DNA of 64,000 nucleotides, taken from Lactarius indigo. Its lineage: Eukaryota; Basidiomycota; Agaricomycetes; Russulales; Russulaceae. Numbering within the stretch: position 1 is the stretch's first letter; every line of letters begins with the position of its first letter. The translations under genes and the position numbers were made by a program. Positions 23,272 through 34,860 of the stretch are shown here, one piece after another. The notes under the pieces were generated by a model. That model ran no database searches, was not told where the DNA came from, and saw only the letters and a list, made by a program, of their open reading frames with translations. Location of the stretch: positions 868,001-932,000 of the forward strand of contig JAFKAC010000009.1 of assembly GCA_025766275.1 (NCBI GenBank). Direction: 5' to 3'.

Positions 23272-25254
23272 ATGCTCCCGACGACGTCTTTACTCTGCGC
23301 GCTGTCGCTAGCTGCGTTGGCATGTGGCCATCCTGGGACGTTGGATGATCGTGCAACGCTGGCTGCAACATCTGGATATAATGCAACTTGCCATCAGATT
23401 GCCGCAGCCATCTCTAACGCTTCCGAGGTGTTCTACCCCCGTGTGTCCCGTGTGTTTCTCTTTCCTACCGTTTGAACTGATATCTGGATTATTGGATAGC
23501 TTCTCCTCAATATGTCTCCGACATTACACATACGTACGCGTCCAGTTCCCAAGCGTCCACCTGCTCCGTAGAGCCTGGATCGGCGGATGACGTGAGCAAG
23601 ATTGTATGAAGCTGTGCATTGTTTTGATTTGCTCCCACTGATCGCATATCTTCGTAGCTACGTATCATAGGGTCGACCCGCACGCCATTTGCAGTGAAGG
23701 GCGGAGGTCACGCGTCTAATCCTGGGTTCTCCTCGACACGTGGCGTTCAGATCTCCCTGGCACGCTTCGACAAGATAGCGATTAATTCAACTGCTGGAAC
23801 GGTCGAGCTCGGTCCCGGTCTCACCTGGGATCAAGTGTATACTGCGCTTGATCCTGCTGGAGTGAATGTCATCGGAGCGCGCATACCGGGGGTCGGTGTC
23901 GCCGGTGTGACACTTGGTGGCGGTGAGATTCATTGCCTGGTACTTCAACAGGGCGTAGATCCATGACTATATGTAGGGTTTTCGTATAAAAGCAACGAGT
24001 ATGGCCTTTCGGTCGACAACGTTGTGAGTTACGAACTTGTCCTACCCAATGGAACTATCACGTCGGTCACTTCGAAAGATAAGGATCTCTGGTTCGGGCT
24101 GAGGGTAGGTTATAACCCAGCGAATGCACCGCGGTCTTGCTGATATTCGAAACTGCAGGGAGGACTGAACAATTTTGTGCGCGACGAAATTTTTAGGAAA
24201 TGGTTCTCCGAAAACTTACAGTAAATGATTGACAGGGGATTGTGACCAAGTTTGTCGTCAAGTCGTATCCGCAAACCAAAGTTTGGGTTTGTATCGAGAT
24301 CGGATTTCGGAGAGAATCATACTGACGTGCTGACTGGAAGGGTGGTTTTATGTTTTATCCTCCGAACCAATTGGCCGCGGTCAAAGATGCTCTCGTGAGG
24401 TATCAGCGAAAGCAAGATATCAAGGCCTCAGCCGCGGTGGTATTGAATTATGGCTCTGGCCAAGTACGCACGAAGCCCTCGGTGTATTTAGAAGAACTGA
24501 GCTGACTTCCAATAGTTGCTAGTTGGATCTTTTCTCTTCTATGATGCACCCGTTCCTCCTCAGGGACTTTTTGATGATTTCTTGACCATTCCGGCCACAT
24601 CGAAGAACGTATCGACTACATCGTTCGCTGATTTAATCTTATTATTCAACCAATTAAACCCCTCTCCCGGTAGTATACGGTTGGTGGTCTACTCTACCCA
24701 GAAGCGGTGAAGCTCACACGAAACTTCTAGCAATTATTTCTGTGGGGTGCCCGTTACCCAATACTCACCTGCCGTTTTTGACGCGTTTGTGAATCAGACC
24801 AAGGTCAGCACCTCACTTCAGGCCAAACATTGAGTCCATAAGCTGAACGGGTTGGCAGTTTTGGGGCGCGTATCTTGCTTCCCTGGACAAAAATTCGACT
24901 GTTGGTGTAACTCTTGAGCCGTTCGACAGTGGTGTCTTCTCCCACGGGTCTGGGTCTGCATATCCCCCAGATCGCTCCCAAGCAGTCTTCCCATCTGTCT
25001 TGGGCTACACGTGGACTAATGCCTCGCTCGATGGCATTGTTGCCTCTGCGATGCGTAAAGAGTCGGCCGCGATTCACGCTGTCGCGCTCGCGGATGGGCA
25101 GAATGTGTCGCATGCCGCGGTGTATGTGAATTATGCGTTGTTCGGTACTCCATTAGAGGACATCTATGGACAAAACGTGCCTCGGCTTCGTAAGATCAGA
25201 GCTGTTATAGATCCGGAGGATGTGATGGGGCTCGCTGGGGGATTCAAGTTCTAG
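23272..25254 (+). CDS. Secreted FAD-linked oxidase (berberine-bridge-enzyme type)
   Basis: Predicted secreted flavoprotein oxidising an unknown small molecule, often part of fungal specialised metabolism. My ten-exon model is 23272-23440, 23500-23603, 23658-23922, 23977-24104, 24159-24176, 24236-24286, 24341-24463, 24516-24679, 24731-24803 and 24859-25254, 1491 nt and 496 residues, the usual family length. A signal peptide (about residues 1-18) is followed by the FAD-binding domain. It includes KGGGHASN, where H109 is the expected covalent flavin attachment, and ELGPGLTWDQVY with GARIPGVGVAG. The C-terminal BBE domain has YVNYALFGTPLEDIYG and then IDPEDV. Exon 5 is an 18-nt microexon. The donor at 24680 (GTTGGT) is weak but is the one that keeps the frame. 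Start chosen as the ATG before the signal peptide. A start-less copy lies at 31962-33932. Confidence 0.86.
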
Positions 25255-26788
25255 TTACGTTATAAGCAAGTCACTTATTGTCTCTCAACAGACATTCGTC
25301 CGCACTTATTGTACTTACGATTCGATTTAAACTTCGTATCTTTGTGCACCTCCATCGCGAAGTTTATATAATCTAGGTTGCCAGAAAGGTGCAGCTCTGC
25401 TTGTAGCTCACCGGCGCTCAGAAGATCCTTTTCACACCACAGAAGTCGTTTATTATTTGCCGCTTGGGGGTCGTCGCTTACAAATGCAGCAACTGCACTG
25501 GAAACTATGTCAAGTTGATCACTTTCGTCCGGAGGCGGCATTTGATGCTACGCCATTACACCCACGTATTAGGTACTTGAGGATCAACATCCACAGCACC
25601 ACTATATCATATTACGAGCGCATCGTATCTCATAACCTCGACTTTAGTTGCTTCACAAAGTCACACGGCACATTAGTACTACTGTACCAGTAGCAGAAGT
25701 TCCATTCGGACCGTTGGGGCACGCATACGGCTCGTGGGCTGAACTGGGCCGAAAGCTCGAACAGGTCAACAGAACTGCGACCTGGGCGCGGTGCCGAAGG
25801 CCAATGGAAATGGAGGCTTCGCATTCTACTGTTATGGTGTCTTGATCTCGGGGACCCTGGAGGGTGTGGAGCCTGATGGTGTTGTGAACGCAGCAGCCTC
25901 GGCCTACGCCCCTGTCTAGTGGCGAAAATTTCAGGGTCTGTGTACATGGAAGTGCCCCCGTCACAGTATTCGGGGTTGTATTACGATTTTGAGGAACGTC
26001 TTCTTCTGTTGGCTCGGTGTTGTGCACCCTCCTTCCGGGCGGCAGAAAGACTGCGGAAAGACAAACCGACTTGTAAAAAGAGCCTGTAATGTAGATGAGT
26101 GGCAAGTGGCAACGGAAGGTAGTTCCCGTTCCGTTCGGGTGTATGGCCTCAGGTTGCCTGTACCGTGACCGTACAGTATAATAATAGAAACCGGGAGTGT
26201 ACTCTCTAACCTTGTCGCTGACAGTTCAGATATCTACCTTTGCTATCTGTCTACATCCGTGGTCTGCTGTTGCTCATGTAGGTGATGGGACTTGTGCGGG
26301 GCGCAGAATGGCCCACATGCAACCACCTGGGATCGGGACAACTCACGCCTACTCATGGAATTTTTCTTGTCGTGGCCAATAGATGTGTCGGGGACTCGAC
26401 TATTTATTGCTGGAATCGACTGATTTGTCGAAATATGGTGGTATGTATCCATGCGGGAGTTACTAGGCTCAGTGTCGGTTGGACACTGCCTGCATCGGCA
26501 TCGGGCGTCATCTGCACCTCATGTGCGGACACGTGTGTGCTTGTGTACCTTGACTCATCGCATTCCTTCGTGGCGTGCAGAGAGTAGAGGTATGTTACGA
26601 GCGTAGGGCCGGCCCGAACAGGGAAAATCCCTCGATCTCCACTTCAAGTTAGCTGAGGTGTTGTTCATGATCACGGAGTGCAGGCGTCCGCAGATTATTT
26701 ACATGTATTTACGACCTCTTTACGGCAAATTTCAGAACACGTAGCTTACAACTGGTGCCCCAGTCGTTTACCCTACGAGCGTCTGGTG
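25255..26788. other. Intergenic; left part shared with duplication copy B
   Basis: Positions 25255 to about 26225 align with about 33933-34860 with many small indels, as expected for non-coding sequence. The rest to 26788 is unique here. No gene was recognised. Confidence 0.5.
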
Positions 26789-27887
26789 TCACGGTAAACC
26801 GAGGTTGCGAGCTACAACTCCCGAGTGGCCAGTTTGCCCCAGATGAGCAAGATTCCACATGTCCCACTTTCCCAGCTCCACTGCCTTCTTCCGCACCGCG
26901 ACATCCGCTTCATCGATCGCCTGTTTCAGTGTGACCTCTCTGTCGATGAGTCGCTCGACCAATTGTCGCGCATTGTAAATAGTGGAAAGCGGCGCGTCCA
27001 GTGGGCCACAGTCCGGTCCTTGGTCATGTGGATGTTCCTCTTGCCAATGCTTCATCAGAGCATAGTGACGGCTGCCCCTCCAGACACAACACGGGTGCGA
27101 ACAACAGATGTGATGTGATAGTTGCCCGAGGACAAGTTCCCGCACAGACGGAGGCTGTAGGTTCCACATGTCCCACTTGCCCAGCTTCACTGCCATCTCC
27201 CGCACCTCCGCATCCGCATCGTCGATTGCCTCTTCCAGTGTGACCTTTTTGTTGATGAGAAACTCGGCCAATAGTCTTGCGTCGTAAATGGTATACTCAT
27301 GGAACGAATGACGGTCCGGTACTTGGTCATGCGGATGTCCATTTATGTAATGATTCCCAAAAGTGTCGTAACGGCGGCCCCTCCAGTTGCAATTTGGGTG
27401 CGGACAATATATGGAATATGGCAGGTGAGTGATGACATGTCGTGTGAGTTCTTGTCGGCGAATGTAGCCCGCAGATGTGCATGCGGGATTCGGGCAGGTT
27501 CTCGTCGTAGACCGAGAGATTTTCGGCGGGACTCCGATGCCAGGAGTGGGAGAACTGGCGCGCCGTCTCACTGGGAGAATCCACGGCAGGGTAATTTCTG
27601 GAACCAATACCGTATTACCACTGCCGATTAGCGTCCGAGTAACCTGTACCATATGAGTGGGAAGTGAATGGGAGTGTGAATATGGCAGTAGAATCGCAAA
27701 AAATAAAACTGTGCCCCACCTCATTGACATGTGGATCTTGTGGCAGTGTAATCGCCTGGCTCTCCCAATTGAAGGTAAGGTCAAGGTCACCAGTCATCGA
27801 CGGAGCGGGCCAAACTGGCACCCCAGCCACTGGTATTGATGAAACATTCCCGAATGAAGGTATATTCGTCTGCGTGTATGGTTGCAT
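26789..27887 (-). CDS. C2H2-type protein with duplicated zinc/helical module
   Basis: My two-exon model is 27720-27887 and 26789-27643 on the minus strand, 1023 nt and 340 residues. An N-terminal Ser/Pro-rich stretch is followed by a C2H2-like unit (CPNPACTSAGYIRRQELTRH). Then come two copies of a compound module. Each has a finger-like part (CPHPNCNWRGRRYDTFGNH; CSHPCCVWRGSRHYALMKH), an HPHDQ.PD link, and a helical part (IYDARLLAEFLI / IYNARQLVERLI, then VTL..AID.AD..VR..AV.LGKWDMWNL). Basidiomycete genomes hold related C2H2 proteins, but I know no function; nucleic-acid binding is inferred. The ATG is one base past the stop of the upstream F-box gene on the same strand, and TTTTAG sits right before it, so the 5' end may be spliced differently from my model. 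Confidence 0.7.
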
Positions 27888-27888
27888 C

Positions 27889-29492
27889 CTAAAAGGTCAG
27901 AGAAATGATTAGGGCCGTTGGATCGAGAACATAAAATTCGCCACCGTACGGAATATAAACTCTCCCAAGGTAGGACCTGACTTTTTCATTAAATATCCTT
28001 TCTGTGTCGATGACGATAACAGGGCGATCATATTGCCGGCGAGCAGCGACGAACTCCTCGACAGATGACGCCGGCTGGCCTGCTAAGCAAATCAAGTCAA
28101 GGGATGGCAACACTTCGGTGACACTCTCTCCGGCGATGTCCTTCAGTGCAAGAGCAACGTGCTCCGCGAGCTCCTGAGATACATGCAGCGTCTTGACTGT
28201 GGAGAATTGGTAGAGGAGATTCAGCCATTCAGCGTCGTCCATGCCCTCTAATTGACGACCCTTGGGCTCGACCTTGAGCTTGAGATGGGCCACGGTAGAG
28301 AGTGTAGTGGAAAATTGGCTGAGCACCTGGGCTATGTGCGAAACTTGCCAATCAATCCCTTGGCATAATATGAGAGTCCTAGCAGTGCGCAAATCCCCGC
28401 CTGGATGATTTGCCTGACGGTACATGGTGAAGAAGACCTTGTCACTGAAAAAGCTAACTTGCGCATGCCTGAATAGGGTCACCTCGGGGCCGAGTGAGCG
28501 ATTGATAAACTCGGAGAGTCGAGCAACCTGAAAATCAACAAACTGATTGAAGTAATTTACGAAGATCCCGTTCACTTGAGGGCTGTCAATTCGGGAAACG
28601 AGGTCCTCCAGATACTCGCTAGCACCCCTGAATTGAAAGGAGACGAGAGCAGGAAGGACAATCCGCGTTGTGGGAGGCGGGCGCATTCGAGCAGGGCGGG
28701 GAGTAGCCGATTGGAATTCAATAACAAATATTTTGAGTCTGAGCAATGTGGCTAAACACGCAACTATCGCCTCGGGTGAAATGTAACCAGCTGGGGGTAT
28801 TTTGTGAAGGCTGAGCTCGACAAGGTCATTGGCCGACAAAAGAAGCGTTGGCAATGTCGGAAAGGGAACGCAGTATAAAAAGATTTTCTGTAAACGTGGT
28901 GCAGATCCTCCCAAGAATTCGGTGGGAAGGACCGATGCATTTCCATCCATTGAGGAAATCTGAAGACATGTCAGCACCGGAAATGTTTCTTGCATCGCCG
29001 TGGCAATCTTTCCCAACTGCGAGCCCGTTGCTACGTTGAGCCCGAGATAATATATCCGATCGCGGTGTAAAAGTGCAGCAATCACGTTGTCTCCACAGAT
29101 GAGCGTATCACTGCTCCAAGCATGGCCATAATCGATAGCTATAGGAAAGGCTGGCCAGATACCGAGATTCTTCTCGACCGGAGTCTTGTGTGTACAGAGA
29201 ATTTGGAGATTGAGACGGTGTGGTGACATAAATACGATTTGTCGCCATCTTCGACATACATGCACCAGGAAGTGCCATTTCCATACAAGGTGATGGGTGT
29301 CGTCGTGGTTTTTTCGATAGAAATCAAATATTTCAAGCAAGACGTCGTCAGGGAGCATGTCGATTGTTGTTGCTCGTCTGTAAGTATCACCTGGCGCTGC
29401 CACACAAAGTCAGTACCTTACTCGCTGCAGTCGCCACGTGAGGAATTGAGTAGACTTGCCAATATACAAGATGGCACCAGAAGCGTCGACAT
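27889..29492 (-). CDS. F-box/leucine-rich-repeat-like protein
   Basis: Predicted substrate receptor of an SCF ubiquitin ligase. The F-box core is IDMLPDDVLLEIFDFYRK followed by HVCRRWRQIVF; the rest is leucine-rich with LRR-like spacing, typical of the large expanded F-box family of mushrooms. Model: exon 29422-29492, intron 29378-29421 (44 nt, GT-AG), exon 27889-29377, 519 residues in one frame. The inferred ATG (29490-29492) and first residues (MSTLLVPSC) lie right at the left edge of duplication copy B, which starts near 29484. The original 5' end may therefore have been replaced when the duplicate landed. The main body is intact. The start is uncertain, and splicing to an unseen upstream exon is the alternative. 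Confidence 0.7.
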
Positions 29493-31019
29493 GCCGGCTA
29501 GGGGGGAAGCTCGAGATAGCAGAACCGGGGTAAGAACCGAGCATTGTGGGTCGTAGGTCTTCGGAACGTGATTGTCTATGAGTGAGTCTGGGTCCTCCAC
29601 TGCCGTCCGAGCGCGCGCGTCTCAGTTGTGAAAAATCAGGTGTAAGAAAATGGGAAGAGCCGCCTTGAGAACTGGAATTGAAGGAGTATGGATGCGGGAG
29701 AGATCCCAAACTCAACAAGGTTCGAATGGCGCTTGCGGAGGAGGACGGACGGGGAATAACGTCGAGGGGGGGAAGGACTTCGTTCATATGCACAATTCGA
29801 CCACTCGTGAAATTAGACGAGCTATGGTCAAGATGCCGACTCTGGGGAGCTTGTTGATTGAATAATTGGCTGAAGTTCCACTGAGGTGGACGGGCAGAGG
29901 TGTCAGACTTTGAACGAGTACGTGAAGGAGAAGGAGGAAGGAGATATTCTTCTTGAACGGAAGTTGAGATATTTGCAGAGGTGGTCCGGGGTTGCTGAGC
30001 AGACCCAGGGAAATTGAAGAGGCCGGAGCCATCGAAGGGGTCGGCGCTGGAACGGAACTCAGACGCCGGCTGTGAATGATGACCCCAACTCGACGGTGGC
30101 ACAATTGATGGTGTTGCAGATCCTGCGATCGGTAAACAGTGTCAATGACAATCTCTCTCTCGCGAGAACAAAAACCGCGGTAGTCTTCCGGGGATACGGA
30201 CCTTGCGAAATCGTGTTCCTGAATCCCGTCGCTTGACTCGTCTCCCCGCCACTCACGGGCGTCGCGGGAACGATATGAAGTCGAGGGCCTACCCCGTCGC
30301 CTTCCGGGGCATGAATCACCGGCTGACCTTGTGCGTACCCACTAGGCTGATTCAGGTCGGGGATGACCAACACTGGTGGTGATTGGGGCTTCATTTGAGG
30401 AGAGGCGGATTCATTGGGCATTGGGACAGGGCCATGATATGGTGATTCGACGCGAAGCTGGTTGAAGTCAAGGTGGGGGGAGGCACTGACGCCAGGATGA
30501 TGTGAGGACACAGACGAGGCTGGACTTCGACGATCGATCTCAACCATGCTCTCAGCCCCACCGTTGCTCGATGATGGGGACCCATGATCGTAGTACGCCG
30601 GGGAACGGGGGTCGTCTGCGGGGGTGATGGAAACAGATACACGGTTCGAGTTGTTGACTCCTGACATAAAGTCGTCGTCAAACATCAGAAGGCTCGCTGA
30701 TGATGTGGGTGCGTCGTATTTTGAGGGGTCGTCTCTGGGTGAGATGGCGAGGGGGTCGTTATCAAATAGAGCTAGGCTATCGTCCTTTGAGTCAAAATCT
30801 AGCTCTGAAACAGCTGAGTAAGGCGAGTTGTGGTACGAGCCGTTATATGACGGCGTGGCTGGATAGTGGGGGCTGGACGGTCGAAGGTCAAAAGAATCGA
30901 AGGCCGGGTGATGGGGAGAGAGGTCAAGATTGTCTGGGAGGGAAACCGGAGGGGCGGAAGTCGACACCGTCTTCGAGATCTGATATAAAACGGTGGGATT
31001 GATGTATTATTTGGTCCAC
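29484..31019 (-). pseudogene. Truncated copy of the zinc-finger transcription factor gene
   Basis: Near-identical to 17490-19051 but non-functional. The start codon is GTG (31017-31019) where copy A has ATG. A one-base insertion around 30931-30948 shifts the frame near codon 25, and all three zinc fingers are missing because the copy ends at about 29484. The intron between the two exons is preserved, so the copy arose through DNA. Transcription from any surviving promoter would run into the F-box gene on the same strand. Confidence 0.85.
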
Positions 31020-31113
31020 GACCTAGAACGGAGGAAGGAGACGATATAGTCGGAGGGAGAGACAAAAATAGAGGAACAGGGGGTCTAGAAAATGCTGTTC
31101 CAGAGGCAGTGCG

Positions 31114-31960
31114 GTGTGGGCGTCGCCTGGTTCCCTTTGATAGAAATTGAACCTCGCCGTCCTCTGCAAACTGCCCACCGCGCGCGATTCGGTACTCGGG
31201 GTATCAGTTGTTGTTGGGCGTGTCGTCGGTTTACAAACGAAATGGGCATTCCCTGCCGCAGTCTCCTTCCTCGAGAGATAAATTGGAAAACATATGCAGT
31301 ACATTTCTCCCGTTTGACCGGGCGAACCAGATACGGACCCGAGTCTGTCAGGTTGCTCGAGTGAGGAATGGGTGACACTCTTTTGGGAACTCGTTGTTTC
31401 TGGATATCACGAGCACCACTCTACCGTTGCTTGGCACCCTGCGAGCGTCTGCTTGCGAGGGTCGATCGGGCAACGAGGCGTCCGTGCCTTGCTCTGTGCC
31501 ACACCCCCATTGCTGGCAGTTGCACGATATCGGTACAGTGGGTTAGCAGGAAACGTGTTCGATGAAATCCCTCATGGCATGTGCCACGGTTCATACGGCG
31601 ACTTGGCCCTGACAACGACAGAGTTGTGCTCGTTCCTCCCCTCCTCCCCCTAGATGAGATCACCTGCCGCAATATGGCCGCCAGACGCCAGAGCGGAGTA
31701 CACAACCGCGTGGACAAAAGCGCCCAGCGGCAGGCGAGTGACGGGAGCAACGTGCGCGGGTGAAGACTAGGAAACGGCTCAAAAAGGAGAAATGACCCAT
31801 ATATCCAAAATTGTGCAAATCTTTTGGTCTGGCTTAGTACCGATGCCGATATCATCATGTCAAAGATGGGACAGAGCCGCCGCATCCCCTGTGCATGAGT
31901 TCCCGAAACTACACTGTATACAATTCCCCACACCCCCACCCCCTTGGCGCTGTTCCGATA
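31114..31960. repeat. Duplicated intergenic block
   Basis: Aligns with 21079-21925. Indels (for example one base near 31579 relative to copy A) break the short open frames that run through it, which argues against a gene here. Confidence 0.75.
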
Positions 31961-31961
31961 C

Positions 31962-33932
31962 ACGTCTTTACTCTGCGCGCTGTCGCTAGCTACGTTGACA
32001 TGTGGCCACCCCGGGATGTTGGATGGTCGTGCAACGCTGGCTGCAATATCTGGATATAATGCAACTTGCCATCAGATTGCCGCAGCCATCTCTAACGCTT
32101 CCGAGGTGTTCCACCCCCGTGTGTCCCGTGTGTTTCTCGTTCCTACCGTTTGAACTGATATCTGGATTATTGGATAGCTTCTCCTCAATATGTCTCTGAC
32201 ATTACACATACGTACGCGTCCAGTTCCCAGGCGTCCACCTGCTCCGTAGAGCCTGGATCGGCGGATGACGTGAGCAAGATTGTACGAAGCTGTGCATTGT
32301 TTTGATTTGCTCCCACTGATCGCATATCTTCGTAGCTACGTATCATAGGGTCGACCCGCACGCCATTTGCAGTGAAGGGCGGAGGTCACGCGTCTAATCC
32401 TGGGTTCTCCTCGACACGTGGCGTTCAGATCTCCCTGGCACGCTTCGACAAGATAGCGATTAATTCAACTGCTGGAACGGTCGAGCTCGGTCCTGGTCTC
32501 ACCTGGGATCAAGTGTATACTGCGCTTGATCCCGCTGAAGTGAATGTCATCGGAGCGCGCATACCAGGCGTCGGTGTCGCCGGTGTGACACTTGGTGGCG
32601 GTGAGATTCATTGCCTGGTACTTCAACAGGGCGTAGATCCATGACTATATGTAGGGTTTTCGTATAAAAGCAACGAGTATGGTCTTTCGGTCGACAACGT
32701 CGCGAGTTACGAACTTGTCCTACCCAATGGAACTATCACGTCGGTCACTTCGAAAGATAAGGATCTCTGGTTCGGGCTGAGGGTAGGTTATAACCCAGCG
32801 AATGCACCGCGGTCTTGCTGATATTCGAAACTGCAGGGAGGACTGAATAATTTTGTGCGCAACGAAATTGCTAGGGAATGATTCTCCGAAAACTTATAGT
32901 AAGTGATTGACAGGGGATTGTGACCAAGTTTGTCGTCAAGTCGTATCCGCAAACCAAAGTTTGGGTTTGTATCGAGACCGGATTCCAGAGAGAATCATAC
33001 TGACGTACTGAATGGAAGGGTGGTTTTATGTTTTATCCTCCGAACCAATTGGCCGCGGTCAAAGATGCTCTTGTGGGGTATCAGCGAAAGCAAGATGTCA
33101 AGGCCTCAGCCGCGGTGGTATTGAATTATGGCTCTGGCCAAGTACGCACGAAGCCCTCGGTGTATTTAGAAGAACTGAGCTGACTTCCAATAGTTGCTAG
33201 TTGGATCTTTTCTCTTCTATGATGCACCCGTTCCTCCTCAGGGACTTTTTGATGATTTCTTGACCATTCCGGCCACATCGAAGAACGTATCGACTACATC
33301 GTTCGCTGATTTAATCTTATTATTCAACCAATTAAACCCTTCTCCCGGCAGTATACGGTTGGTGGTCTACTCTACCCAGCTGCGGTGAAGCTCATACGAA
33401 ACTTCTAGCAATTATTTCTGTGGGGTGCCCGTCACCCAATACTCACCCGCCGTTTTTGACGCGTTTGTGAATCAGACCAAGGTCAGCACCTCACTTCGGG
33501 CCAAACATTGGGTCCATAAGCTGAACGGGTTGGCAGTTTTGGGGCGCATATCTTTCTTCCCTGGACAAAAATTCGACTGTTGGTGTAACTCTTGAGCCGT
33601 TCGACAGTGGTGTCTTCTCCCACGGGTCCGGTTCGGCATATCCCCCAGATCGCTCCCAAGCAGTCTTCCCATCTGTCTTGGGCTACACATGGACTAATGC
33701 CTCGCTCGATGGCATTGTTGCCTCTGCGATGCGCAAAGAATCGACTGCGATACATGCTGTCGCGCTCGCGGATGGGCAGAATGTGTCGCATGCCGCGGTG
33801 TATGTGAATTACGCGCTGTTCGGAACTCCATTAGAGGACATCTATGGACAAAATGTCCCGAGACTTCGTAAGATCAGAGCTGTCATAGATCCGGAGGATG
33901 TGATGGGGCTCGCTGGGGGATTCAAGTTCTAG
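31962..33932 (+). pseudogene. Copy of the FAD-linked oxidase lacking its start
   Basis: Matches 23284-25254 through the whole gene with the same introns, including the 18-nt microexon. Downstream splice sites and frame look preserved. The deletion at 31961/31962 removed the ATG, first codons and promoter. The frame is open leftward only through non-ATG codons (TTG at 31944). Without a secretion signal or start it should be non-functional, unless a non-AUG start or new promoter is used. Few coding differences from copy A suggest the duplication is not old. Confidence 0.8.
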
Positions 33933-34860
33933 TTACATTACAAGCAAGTCACTTATTGTCTCTCAACAGACATTCGTCCGCACTTATTGTACTTACGATT
34001 CGCTTTAAACTTCGTGTCTTTGTGCTCCCCCGTCACGATAATCTTAGTTGCCAGAAAGGTGCAACTCTGTGCTTGTGGCTCACCGGCGCTCGGACGACCT
34101 TTTTCCCACCATAAGTCGTCCATTATAAATGCCGCGAGGGCATCGTCGCTTACAGATGCAGCAACTACACTGGAAAATAGTTGATCGTTTTCGTGCGGAG
34201 GTGGCATTTGACACCATTACACTCACGTATTGGGTATTCGAAGGTTGACTATCTCCACCCATGGAACCGCTGTATCTTGTTACGAGGAGAACAGCGAAAG
34301 GATATGGAAGAACATAATTCCCGGTTGCCAGTGGTCACAGAACTTGCCTCTCCCGTTTAGGCAGGAGCGCATTTCAAGTTCTCACAACCTCGACTTTAGT
34401 TGCTTAATAGGTCCGTTGGAGCACGCACACGGCTTGCGAGCTGAACTGAGCCGAAAGCTCGAGCAGGCCAACAGAACTGCGACCTGGGCGCAGTGGGCCC
34501 TTTTTGAAACGGAAGTGGAGACTGCGCACTCTACTGTCATGGTGTCTCAGTCTCGGGGACACTGGAGGGTGCAGAGCCTGATGGTGTTGCGAACGCAGCA
34601 GCCTCAGCTTACGCCCCTGTCTAGTGGCGAATTTTTCAGAGTCTGTGTACATAGAAATGTCCCGTCACAGTATTCAGGCTTGCATTACGAATGTGAGGCC
34701 CGGGTTTGTCTGATTGTGCACGGCGGCGGAAAGACTGCGGAAAGACAAAGCAAAATGAGTCTGCAATGGATGGGTGGCAGCGGACCGTGGATCCCGTTCC
34801 GTTCTCATCCGTTGGTGCATTGGCCTGTACAAGCTTGTACTATCTAACCTTGTCGTTTGC

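Larger units (their letters stand above)
17490..26225. repeat. Segmental duplication, copy A (parental)
   Basis: Homologous in direct orientation to 29484-34860. Shared blocks are 17490-19146, 21079-21925 and 23284 to about 26225. Copy A also has 19147-21078 and 21926-23283, which are missing from copy B. Both genes in copy A are intact and the start codon of the oxidase lies in a block missing from B. I therefore infer that A is the parent and B the shortened copy. The tail past 25255 is more divergent. Confidence 0.85.
29484..34860. repeat. Segmental duplication, copy B (degenerate)
   Basis: Direct repeat of copy A (17490-26225), about 12 kb downstream. The left edge is abrupt inside transcription-factor exon 2, at GTCGACATGCCGGC, a string present in both copies. 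Two blocks of about 1.93 and 1.36 kb found in A are missing. At the second junction the three bases ACG occur on both sides in A, which suggests a microhomology-mediated deletion. The right edge is blurred, near 34860. Confidence 0.85.

Noticed and set aside
29410..30102. In-frame fusion of the truncated transcription factor to the F-box protein
   Set aside because: The two share the donor at 29421 but in different phases, so splicing would shift the F-box frame.
31421..31963. 180-codon minus-strand open frame in the duplicated spacer
   Set aside because: It starts without ATG, has no domain-like features, and the corresponding interval in copy A is broken by indels.
31944..33932. Copy B of the FAD oxidase as a functional gene
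   Set aside because: The downstream frame and introns look fine, but the ATG, first codons and promoter are deleted and no in-frame ATG replaces them.
2783..34860. A terpene biosynthetic cluster linking terpene synthase and FAD oxidases
   Set aside because: About 20 kb and unrelated genes or relics lie between, and no P450, transporter or other tailoring gene was found.
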